Shown piece after piece: positions 49,808 to 57,297 of a stretch of DNA of 64,000 nucleotides. The stretch's first letter is position 1; every line of letters starts with the position of its first letter. Origin of the DNA: DATNIB01 sp035604685 (GTDB lineage Bacteria; Actinomycetota; Acidimicrobiia; Acidimicrobiales; RAAP-2). Below the pieces are notes generated by a model. The model was not told where the DNA came from, did no database searches, and saw only the letters and a list, made by a program, of their open reading frames with translations. Where the stretch lies: positions 1-64,000 of the forward strand of contig DATNIB010000056.1 in assembly GCA_035604685.1 (NCBI GenBank), written 5' to 3'. The position numbers and the translations under genes were made by a program.

Positions 49808-50986
49808 TCACGGGTGCTGCTCGGCCAGCGAGATGCCGACGACGTCCTCGTCCACCCAGAAGAACTCGGTGCGAAAGCCGGCGTCTGCGCTGATCCGGGC
49901 CACGTAGTCGAACACCTGGGTGCCGAGGCCCGATCGAGGCGCCGGCACGGGACGACCCTCCTGGTCGATGTAGCAGGGCAGGTAGCCCGCGCAGAGACGT
50001 CCCTCCTCGTCCAGCCCGAAGCGGGCGATCGCGGTGTGTCGCGAGTCGGGGTGGAAGGGGTAGGTGGGCATGGCCGGATCGGGTTCGAATCCGAAGAGCT
50101 CACGGCGCCGACGGGCGTGCGCCAGCCGCTCGGGGTCCGTGTTCTCCGCGGGGTTGGTCGACAGTGCGTGCGTCACCGTGACGAAGTTCCCGAGGCCGTG
50201 GTAGATCGGCCGGCCTCGGTAGATTTCGACGCCCGCCATGATGTGGGGGTGGTGGCCGATGACGACATCGGCCCCCGCGTCGATGGCGGCGTGCGCCACC
50301 TGCTTCTCGTACCACTGCGGGGTGGTGGAGGCGTTCACCCCCTTGTGCAGCGCCACCACGAGCAGCGCCGAGTCCCGTCGCGCCTCGTCGACGTCGGCCG
50401 CCAGGGTCTCGAGCGAGTCCGGGGCCGTGAAGGTGTAGGCCTGGGGCCGACCGCCCGGCGAGGCGTGATCGAGCTCGTAGTGCGTGAGGACGTGGAGGTA
50501 CGCGCAGCCGGGCTTGGCCGGACCGGCCCAGGACTCCCGCGGGCCGACCGTGTTGTAGCTGAGGACGGCGACCGTACCGCCGGGCGCCGTCACCCTCGCC
50601 GGGCGCCGTGCCTCCTCGAGCGTCATCCCGGCGCCGGTCGTGACGAGCCCGTTGGCCCGGAGCCGGGCCAGGGTGTCCGCCACGCCGGCGTGTCCCTGGT
50701 CGAAGATGTGGTTGCCGGCGAGCGTGGCGACGGTGAAGCCGGCCCGCGCCAGCGCGTCGAGCTGCTCGGGGGCCACGGCCGGCGCGGGGACGCCGAGCAC
50801 GCTCTGCATCGCGGTCCTCGTGTACGGCGTCTCCACCTGGCCGATGACCACGTCGCCGCGCTGGAGAAGGGCGCGCGTCGGGTCGAAGTACGAGTCCGGA
50901 TCGGGCTCGTCGAGGATGAGATCGCCGACCGCCAGCACCGACAGTCCCCGCCGAGGGGTGCCCCCCGGCGAGCCGCTCACCGGCAT
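49808..50986 (-). CDS. CapA-family (poly-gamma-glutamate synthesis-like) metallophosphatase
   Basis: 392 residues. LSVLAVGDLILDEPD at the N-terminus, TVATLAGNHIFDQG (GNH) and VVIGHHPHIMAG (GHHPH) are the metal-binding motifs of PGA_cap/calcineurin-like proteins. There is no signal peptide, unlike many CapA proteins. The ATG follows GGAGGGCCCTCG. It lies 34 bp downstream of a carboxylesterase gene on the same strand. No capB or capC is nearby, so poly-glutamate synthesis is not supported; a hydrolase role is more likely. Confidence 0.88.
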   Translation of the reverse strand: MPVSGSPGGTPRRGLSVLAVGDLILDEPDPDSYFDPTRALLQRGDVVIGQVETPYTRTAMQSVLGVPAPAVAPEQLDALARAGFTVATLAGNHIFDQGHAGVADTLARLRANGLVTTGAGMTLEEARRPARVTAPGGTVAVLSYNTVGPRESWAGPAKPGCAYLHVLTHYELDHASPGGRPQAYTFTAPDSLETLAADVDEARRDSALLVVALHKGVNASTTPQWYEKQVAHAAIDAGADVVIGHHPHIMAGVEIYRGRPIYHGLGNFVTVTHALSTNPAENTDPERLAHARRRRELFGFEPDPAMPTYPFHPDSRHTAIARFGLDEEGRLCAGYLPCYIDQEGRPVPAPRSGLGTQVFDYVARISADAGFRTEFFWVDEDVVGISLAEQHP

Positions 50987-51020
50987 CGAGGGCCCTCCGC
51001 TCGGTGCGGCACCCCCCGCG

Positions 51021-52574
51021 TCAGCGGATGACCCTCGACCACGGCCGCGTCTCGGGGCCGGTCGACATGTCGTCCCAGAAGCGCCGGGTCTCGGCGAGCG
51101 GGTCCTTCTCCAGCCTCCACTCGTCGTCGATCACCATGGTGGCGCGTTCTGCCGGGGTGAACGGCTCCCACCCGGGGAGACCGTCGAGAGACGGGATCCC
51201 GGTGCGGGCGAAGGCCCCCCACAGCGAGCACATCCGGTCGGCCAACCGTTCGGCCCCGGGTGACGTGGCGAGGCCCCGCATCGTCGTGAGATTGGCGAAG
51301 ACGAATGGCATCTCCAGCCCGTGGAACGAGCCGAGTCCCGCCAGCGTGTCGGTCCGCCAGCAGAACAGGTAGCTGTAGACGGGGGCCCGGGAGCCCCGCG
51401 CCTTGTGCTCGGCCAACCGGATGGAGCGAATGCGGAACTGGTCCGACTCGATCGCCAGCAGGAGATCGATGTTCGACAGCTCCGGGTACACGGTGCGGTA
51501 GCGGTCGATGAGCGGCGCCACGTCGTTGTCGAAGCCGGGTTGGAGCCGCTTGATGAGTTCGGCTTCCTCGATCGCCTCGCCGCCGTCGGCCAGGTGCGGC
51601 GCCATCACGATCATGAACCGGGCTTCGTCGCGATTGGTCCCGATGATGAGCGGGATGTCGGCCGAGGCGCCGGTGGTCAGGGCCTGCTCGGGGTACTGAG
51701 GGAGTACCCGCCCGTCGACCGTGGGGGCGAAGGACATGCCGCCCGGCGACGGGCCCCCACCCGCGCCCAACGCCACCTGGACGTCGAGCAGCTTCTGGGC
51801 GTCGAGCGTGAGCAGGGTGTCCAGCTCGGCCGCCGAGAGACCGAGGTGGGCGACGACCTTGCGCGCGGTGGCGGTGGCCTTCTCCTGGTCGGGGAACTGG
51901 AAGGGTGGGCCGCTCTCGATGATGGCGCGGTGGAACAGCCCGACCGCCCGGGGCATGCACAGCAACGCCGACACCTTGCCGCCGCCACCGGACTCGCCGA
52001 AGATGGTCACGGACTCGGGGTCGCCCCCGAAGCGGGCGATGTTGTCGCGCACCCACTCGAGGACGGCGACCCAGTCCAGCATGCCCACGTTGGCGGAGTC
52101 GGCGTAGCGGTCACCGAGGAGCTCTCCCAGCGAGAGGAACCCGAAGATCCCCAACCGGTGGTTGGCGCTCACGACGACGACGTCGTTGCGGCGACTCATA
52201 TTCGCCCCGTTGTAGAGGTCGCGTGAGGAATTGCCCACGCTGTAGCCGCCGCCGTGCAGCCACACGAGGACCGGGCGGGCACCGGTCAGACCGGGCGTCC
52301 AGACGTTGAGCGTCAGGCAGTCCTCGCCCGCGGCGACCGGCGGCCCCCCGCCCAGCGCCGATCGCCGACCGCCCCCTCCGGTTAGCTGCATCGCCATCGT
52401 CCCGAACTCGACGGCCGGGCGGACGCCGGTCCAGCCGGCCACCGGTTGGGGCGGCTGGAACCGTCGCTCGCCTGTCGGGGGCGCGGCGTAGGGGACGCCG
52501 AGAAACACGCTGAGGTCGTCCTCGTGGGTGCCCTCGATCCGACCGCTCGTCGTGTCGACCTGCGGACCAGTCAT
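51021..52574 (-). CDS. Type B carboxylesterase
   Basis: 517 residues from the ATG at 52574 with GTGGAGGCGGC upstream. It shows the EDCLTLNVWTP signature, the oxyanion hole WLHGGGYSVG, the nucleophile elbow in FGESGGGGK, and FHGLEMPFVF with the catalytic His. Type B carboxylesterases hydrolyse a broad range of esters. There is no signal peptide, so it acts in the cytoplasm. Probably co-transcribed with the CapA-like gene downstream. Confidence 0.93.
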   Translation of the reverse strand: MTGPQVDTTSGRIEGTHEDDLSVFLGVPYAAPPTGERRFQPPQPVAGWTGVRPAVEFGTMAMQLTGGGGRRSALGGGPPVAAGEDCLTLNVWTPGLTGARPVLVWLHGGGYSVGNSSRDLYNGANMSRRNDVVVVSANHRLGIFGFLSLGELLGDRYADSANVGMLDWVAVLEWVRDNIARFGGDPESVTIFGESGGGGKVSALLCMPRAVGLFHRAIIESGPPFQFPDQEKATATARKVVAHLGLSAAELDTLLTLDAQKLLDVQVALGAGGGPSPGGMSFAPTVDGRVLPQYPEQALTTGASADIPLIIGTNRDEARFMIVMAPHLADGGEAIEEAELIKRLQPGFDNDVAPLIDRYRTVYPELSNIDLLLAIESDQFRIRSIRLAEHKARGSRAPVYSYLFCWRTDTLAGLGSFHGLEMPFVFANLTTMRGLATSPGAERLADRMCSLWGAFARTGIPSLDGLPGWEPFTPAERATMVIDDEWRLEKDPLAETRRFWDDMSTGPETRPWSRVIR

Positions 52575-52781
52575 GGCCGCCTCCACTCCGATGGTTGTCG
52601 CCGGGGTGCTCGGACCTTCCACGGGAGTCCGCCCTGCGCGATCGATCTTGTTCTCAATCAAGTTGATACGCAAGCTCACCTGTCCCGGAACGCCTCGCCT
52701 GGCCGGTGCTCGACGCCCAGATTTGAGCACGGCTCATCAATCTCCCGAGGCTTGCTCATGGATCGCTAACACCCGAGACGT

Positions 52782-54056
52782 ATGAATGCAGGTATGAGAC
52801 GAATTCACGCGATGGGCCCGTCCGTCACCCGCCTGCTCGCCGCGGCAGCGCTCGCCGCGGGCGTGGCCGTGGGGGCGGTTGGGTCCGCGGCCGGGGCGGC
52901 CTCGGGTGGTCCCTCGCCGCGGCTCACGGTCAACCCGCAGCCACCCGGGCCGGTGCCGGCGCAGTACGCCGCCGAGTACGCGGCCGTCTCGGGGCAGGTC
53001 GCAGCCTTTGGCAAGGACGCGGGCACGCCGCCCGCTTCGGCGTCGACCACAGTCGGGACGGAGCTGCTCTCGGCCAACGGCAACATCGGCGCCCCCCTGC
53101 TCGCCCCGGGGGCTATCAACGGGGTGAGCAACGAGCTCAACGCGTTCCGGGCACTCGGCGTGACCGGGGTCACCGTCGACGTCTCGTTCCCGCTCCTCCT
53201 ACCGAGCACCGCGGGGGCCGCCGGATACCGCGCCTTCTACGAACAGGTCGCGTCCCAGGTGCGCGCACGCCACATGGTGCTCTCGGTCGAGGAGAACCCG
53301 ATCTTCTCGGGCACGCCCCTCACCTCGCTGTCTATCAGCTACGCCGGGCTGACCCTCGCTTCCTACGCGGCCGAGCAGCGGACCCAGGCCCAGACCATCA
53401 TCGACGATCTCCACCCCGCCTACCTGTCGCTGCTCACCGAGCCCGACACGTTCACCGACACCCTGGGCATCTCGCTCGACACTCCCAGGAACGCCACGGC
53501 CGTGGTGCGGGCCGAGCTGACCGGGCTGCGCCGACACGGCACGTTGGTCGGCGCGGGTACCGGGACGTGGTCCAGCCCGGCGATCGACGCGGCGCTGCTG
53601 CGCGGCACCGCCATCAACTACCTCGACGTCCACGTGTACCCGATCGCCCCGGTCGGTGTGGCCAATCTGCTGACCGACGTCGCGGCCGCCCAGCACACCG
53701 GCAAGACCCTGGTAATGGACGAGACCTGGCTGAACAAGCCGACGCCGACCTCGGGCGACGGCCCGGCCGGAGCTCCCGAGTCGCTCAAGGTCAAGAGCTA
53801 CAGCTTCTGGGAGCCGCTCGACCAGACCTTCGTCACCTCGATGCTCGAGTACGTCCGGACGCAGGGCTTCGCCTACGTGGCGTTCTTCGACGGGGCCCGA
53901 GCCTTCTTCGGCTACCTCGACTGGTCGCCGGCGCTGGAAGCGGCTACCTACCAGCAGTTCAGCATGGAGTACAACCGTCTGGTGGCGGCCGACATGGCCA
54001 GCCTCACGATCTCGAGGACCGGTTACGCGCTGGTGCAGGCGATCGGCACCGCGTAG
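52782..54056 (+). CDS. Secreted TIM-barrel protein, glycosidase-like, unknown specificity
   Basis: 424 residues. A signal peptide is present (LLAAAALAAGVAVGAVGSAA, then AGAASGG). The rest looks like a beta/alpha barrel: VTGVTVDVSFPLLLP, MVLSVEENPIFSG, PAYLSLLTEPDTF, INYLDVHVYPI, LVMDETWLNKP and FAYVAFFDGARAFFGYLDW. Glu residues at the ends of two strands (TEPDTF and MDETW) sit where clan GH-A glycosidases hold the acid/base and nucleophile. No named family was recognised. It is probably an extracellular carbohydrate-active or structural protein. Confidence 0.7.
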   Translation: MNAGMRRIHAMGPSVTRLLAAAALAAGVAVGAVGSAAGAASGGPSPRLTVNPQPPGPVPAQYAAEYAAVSGQVAAFGKDAGTPPASASTTVGTELLSANGNIGAPLLAPGAINGVSNELNAFRALGVTGVTVDVSFPLLLPSTAGAAGYRAFYEQVASQVRARHMVLSVEENPIFSGTPLTSLSISYAGLTLASYAAEQRTQAQTIIDDLHPAYLSLLTEPDTFTDTLGISLDTPRNATAVVRAELTGLRRHGTLVGAGTGTWSSPAIDAALLRGTAINYLDVHVYPIAPVGVANLLTDVAAAQHTGKTLVMDETWLNKPTPTSGDGPAGAPESLKVKSYSFWEPLDQTFVTSMLEYVRTQGFAYVAFFDGARAFFGYLDWSPALEAATYQQFSMEYNRLVAADMASLTISRTGYALVQAIGTA

Positions 54057-54194
54057 CGGCCGATCCCCCGGCGTGCCCGGGCTGTCCGGCGTACGTCTTG
54101 GGCCCGCGGGCCACCACCACCCGCTTCGCACGCCCGAGCCGCCGCGGGCAGGATGTCTGGTCGCGGCGACGGTGCTGTGGATGGGCAGGTGGCC

Positions 54195-54360
54195 ATGAGC
54201 GAACCGGCGGTCGGAGCAGTCGACTGGGGCGAGGCACGCCAAAAATTGATCACCTGGTACGACCCGGCGGTCACCGCCGCCGCGGTGACGACCCGTAGTG
54301 GCCTCGACTTCGTGAGTGCGACGGCCATAACCGACGGCCCACCGGACGCTCCGGGCCCAA
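54195..54360 (+). pseudogene. PaaI-like thioesterase remnant (N-terminal part only)
   Basis: From the ATG at 54195 the frame reads KLITWYDPAVTAAAVTTRSG then LDFVSA, resembling the first strand and helix of actinobacterial PaaI-type hotdog thioesterases (ITWHDP, then SGLEFL). After about 50 residues similarity stops and the frame becomes arginine-rich noise up to the opposite gene. It is read as a truncated remnant; the similarity is short. Confidence 0.4.
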
Positions 54361-54400
54361 GGAGGGGGCCGGTCGAGCCCGCGGGTCGACGCGGCGATCG

Positions 54401-54425
54401 AGCGGTGCGAGCGGTGCGAGCGGTC
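54401..54425. repeat. Short tandem repeat (9 bp, about 2.8 copies)
   Basis: GAGCGGTGC repeated almost three times at the 3' end of the maleylpyruvate-isomerase-like gene at 54424. No hairpin or terminator is formed. Confidence 0.5.
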
Positions 54426-55347
54426 AGTCCGCGGCGAATGCGGCAGCGCCGACCAGGATCGGCTCGAGGAGCGATTCGTCCCCTTCGACCGTGACGTCGA
54501 AGTCGGCTCGGGCCAGGCGGTTGGCGGCCAGCCGGCAGAGGTCGATGACCTCCGCTGTGAGCGTGATGTCGGGGGGTCCGACCGTCTCGCCGGCTGCGAG
54601 GGTCACGTCGAAGCTACCGCCGCCCGCCCCACGGAGGTTGAGCCTGGCGGTGCGGCCCGGCTGCGGGCAGCCGGACAGCTCCAGGCCGAGCGGCAGCACC
54701 CGCATCAGCTCGCCGGCCATCAGCGCGAGGCGCGCGTCGTCGAGCAGGCTCAGGGGGAGGCCCACACCGTGGCGGATGTCGTCGCCGTGGGTCCACAGCT
54801 CGAACGTGCGGACGACCAACATGCCGCGCAGCGAACCGGCCAGATGGTGGTACGAGATGCCCTGTTCGGGTCCGAGCTCAGCGCAGGCGGCGATGACGGC
54901 GAGCACCTCGGACCACCAGCGTTGCGCCACCACCGCGTTCGGCTGGTTGGTCAGGTCGAGCGCCGCGGCGTTGGTGACCGGCCAATGATCGGCGCGGCGC
55001 GGCGCGTCGAGGGGGGTGCGGCGGCCGAGCTGGCCGAGGACGTAGCGCTCGACGCCGACCAGATGCTCGATGACGCCGCGCACGCTCACGTCGTCCACTC
55101 GCGTCGTGCGCTCCCAGTCCGTCGGGCCGAGGTGATCCAAGAGGTCGGCCAGCTCGACCGCCGTCTGGATGAACGCGTCGAGCGAGCCGAGTGGGGCGCC
55201 GTCGTCGGACCACGCCGGGTGCCGCATCGGCGTGCTGGCGCGGGCCCGGGCCAGAACACGAGCCTCCAGCCCCTCGGGGAGGTCGGAGGGCTCGGCCGCC
55301 GCGATGTCGAAGGCCACGCGGAGCAGTTGGTCGGTAGTCAGGTCCAT
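54424..55347 (-). CDS. Maleylpyruvate-isomerase N-domain protein coupled to an ECF sigma factor
   Basis: 307 residues. The first 40 (TTDQLLRVAFDIAAAEPSDL then PEGLEARVLARARA) resemble the N-terminus of some anti-sigma factors. The middle holds a DinB/MDMPI four-helix bundle with VRGVIEHLVGVERY and TFELWTHGDDIRHG supplying His/Glu for a metal. The end is an SCP2-like beta domain (GGSFDVTLAAGET). MDMPI domains use mycothiol-type thiols. Its ATG lies 10 bp inside the end of the sigma gene, so translation is coupled. It could be the sigma factor's partner or anti-sigma protein. Confidence 0.78.
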   Translation of the reverse strand: MDLTTDQLLRVAFDIAAAEPSDLPEGLEARVLARARASTPMRHPAWSDDGAPLGSLDAFIQTAVELADLLDHLGPTDWERTTRVDDVSVRGVIEHLVGVERYVLGQLGRRTPLDAPRRADHWPVTNAAALDLTNQPNAVVAQRWWSEVLAVIAACAELGPEQGISYHHLAGSLRGMLVVRTFELWTHGDDIRHGVGLPLSLLDDARLALMAGELMRVLPLGLELSGCPQPGRTARLNLRGAGGGSFDVTLAAGETVGPPDITLTAEVIDLCRLAANRLARADFDVTVEGDESLLEPILVGAAAFAAD

Positions 55348-55943
55348 GCCGGGGCTTCCTGATCGGAGAGGTCGGACCGGAGCAGGGCGTCGAGGCGGCG
55401 GAGTGCGAGGCGCACCCGGGACTTGACGGTGCCCTCGGGGAGGGCCAGCTCGACCGCCACCTGCCGGTAGGTCCGGTCGCCGAAGTAGGCCAGGACGATC
55501 GCCTGGCGCTGCTCGGACGGCAACTTGTCGATCGCGTCACGGACCCGGCCGCTCAGCCAGTTGGCGTGGAGGTAGTCGTCGACGTCGCTCGTGATCGAGT
55601 CCATCGGTTCGCTGCGCGCGTCGCGCGCGGTGCGGCGGCTCTCCGAGCGGACACGATCGACGGCCCGACGGTGCGCCAGCAACCCGAGCCAGGACCGGAG
55701 CGAACCGCGCGACCCGTCGAAGCGCTCCGGGTGCTGCCACAAGAAGAGGAACACCTCTTGGGTCACGTCCTCGGCCAGCGTTTCGTCGCGCAGCACTCGG
55801 CGGGACAAGCCCAGGACGAGGCCCGCGTACTGCCGGTAGGCCTCGCTGAGCGCGTCGGGCTCGCCGGCCGCCAGGCGGGCCACCAGCAGGCGGTCCGAGC
55901 TCGGGCCGGGCCCTGGGTCAGTGCCTTCGTCCCCGCCCCGCAC
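55338..55943 (-). CDS. ECF-family RNA polymerase sigma factor
   Basis: 201 residues. Region 2 (YRQYAGLVLGLSRRVL, AEDVTQEVFLFLWQHPERFD and RSWLGLLAHRRAVDRVR) and region 4 (AIDKLPSEQRQAIVLAYFGD, RTYRQVAVELALPEGTVKSR) are complete. It resembles the SigK/SigL-type group. The GTG at 55943 is fixed by a TACGCT -10 element 7 nt upstream. The coupled downstream gene may encode its regulator. The signal is unknown. Confidence 0.93.
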   Translation of the reverse strand: MRGGDEGTDPGPGPSSDRLLVARLAAGEPDALSEAYRQYAGLVLGLSRRVLRDETLAEDVTQEVFLFLWQHPERFDGSRGSLRSWLGLLAHRRAVDRVRSESRRTARDARSEPMDSITSDVDDYLHANWLSGRVRDAIDKLPSEQRQAIVLAYFGDRTYRQVAVELALPEGTVKSRVRLALRRLDALLRSDLSDQEAPAWT

Positions 55944-55950
55944 CCGGCGA

Positions 55951-55956
55951 AGCGTA
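55951..55956 (-). promoter_or_regulatory. -10 element of ECF sigma gene (leaderless)
   Basis: TACGCT on the minus strand fits TANNNT and is exactly 7 nt before the GTG at 55943. No GGAAC-type ECF -35 was seen, so autoregulation is not evident. Confidence 0.5.
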
Positions 55957-56062
55957 CCGACGCCGGCCGGCACTGACCAGGGCCGTGGCTGCAGTGCGCC
56001 GAGGGTGGCTGCGGCGGTCCGTGGCACGGTCTCGGCAGGGTTCGGAGCGTGGCGTTGGGCGA

Positions 56063-56701
56063 TCAGGCGGCCAGGCGGCTGCGCAGGGTCGTGATGCCGT
56101 CCCCTTGCAGCTCGTCGAGCGCGGCGGTCCGCCCGCTGGCCGTGAGAAGGAGCGCCTCTCCCGAGCCGCGCACCTCGGGACCGGCTCCGTGGGCCCACGA
56201 GACGTCGTCGGCCACCAGCCGCAGCCCGGCCACGCGGGCCTTGGCTCCGACGAAGCCCGAGAGGGACGGCATGATCTCCAGCGCGGCGACGAGGCGCTCC
56301 TCGGGCATCGCTCGGGGGCGACCGAGGGGGCGCCGGATGTCCTGGTGGTGGATGAGGTGATCGACGAGTGCCTCGGCCGGCTTGATGATCTTGGCGATCC
56401 CCTTGCGCACGTTGTGACGATGGATCGAGTCGAACACCTCGAGGATCTCGCTCGGCGAATGGGTGCTCCCAAAGGCGATGGACTCCTCGAAGGAGGCCTT
56501 CGGCACGTTGAACCGGCGACGGGCGAGCTTGCCCACCATGATCGGCATCGGCGTGGTGTAGCCCACGCACAGGTGACTGATGACGTCGCGCACCCGCCAC
56601 CCGGTGCACAGGCTCGAGTGGTCCCAGTCCTCCGGGGCGAGCTCGTGCAGGAACTCGCTGATCGCCGCCATCTCCTCGAGTCGGAGCTGATCCTGGTCCA
56701 T
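56063..56701 (-). CDS. Maleylpyruvate-isomerase (DinB/MDMPI) family protein
   Basis: 212 residues from the ATG at 56701 (ATCGGGGGACCC upstream). LHELAPEDWDHSSLCTGWRV, RDVISHLCVGY and EALVDHLIHHQDIRRPL are MDMPI helices with metal-binding His residues. SCP2-like strands follow (VSWAHGAGPEVRGSGEALLL). Members are mycothiol-dependent isomerases or detoxification enzymes. It is upstream of the sigma gene on the same strand (119-bp gap) and may be a target or relative of the coupled MDMPI protein. Confidence 0.85.
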   Translation of the reverse strand: MDQDQLRLEEMAAISEFLHELAPEDWDHSSLCTGWRVRDVISHLCVGYTTPMPIMVGKLARRRFNVPKASFEESIAFGSTHSPSEILEVFDSIHRHNVRKGIAKIIKPAEALVDHLIHHQDIRRPLGRPRAMPEERLVAALEIMPSLSGFVGAKARVAGLRLVADDVSWAHGAGPEVRGSGEALLLTASGRTAALDELQGDGITTLRSRLAA

Positions 56702-56831
56702 GGGTCCCCCGATGTTTCGCGCTCTTGTCACCCTCCATTCGCCGCCCGGCCGGCCGGCGGATCACCGTGGGTGATCCGCCGGCCCCGGCGGGGACGAACG
56801 TGGTCCAGCGATCAACCGAAGGGAGTCTGGC

Positions 56832-57236
56832 ATGAGCGCCGAGCAGAACATCAAGGTCATACAGACGGTGTACGAGGCATTTTCTCGTGGCGATCTGGGG
56901 GTCATCCTGGACGCGGTCACCGACGACGTCGACTGGGCGACGGAAGCGGCCGGTAGGGGGGCGCCCTGGTATGGCCCGCACAAGGGTCGGGACCAGGTCA
57001 CCGACTTCTTCACGCAGTTCGGGTCAGCGATGGAGGTCGAGGAGTTCACCCCCACCGCCTACGCGGGCACCGACACCGATGTCCACTCGGTGGTCCGGTG
57101 CCGCACCAAGTCCCGTGCCACCGGTCGGGGTGTCGATATGGAGCTCCACCACTACTTCCGCTTCGAGGACGGCCAGATCGCCTACTACCGGGGCACGGAG
57201 GACACCGCCCAGGTCGAGGCCGCGCTCAAGGGCTGA
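56832..57236 (+). CDS. SnoaL-like NTF2-fold protein
   Basis: 134 residues. NIKVIQTVYEAFSRGDLGVI, LDAVTDDVDWATE, GRDQVTDFFTQFG and LHHYFRFEDGQIAYYRGTED match the SnoaL-like/ketosteroid isomerase-type family. The ATG has AAGGGAGTCTGGC upstream. It is divergent from the MDMPI gene at 56063. A ligand-binding or isomerase role is typical; none can be assigned. Confidence 0.85.
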   Translation: MSAEQNIKVIQTVYEAFSRGDLGVILDAVTDDVDWATEAAGRGAPWYGPHKGRDQVTDFFTQFGSAMEVEEFTPTAYAGTDTDVHSVVRCRTKSRATGRGVDMELHHYFRFEDGQIAYYRGTEDTAQVEAALKG

Positions 57237-57297
57237 CGCGCCCGGCCCTCCAGCAGAGGTCGGCCGCGACGCCGACGGATCGTCTCGGGACCCGGGC

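Noticed and set aside
49808..50986. Poly-gamma-glutamate capsule operon
   Set aside because: Only a CapA-like hydrolase is present, without signal peptide and without capB/capC; neighbours are an esterase and clpS.
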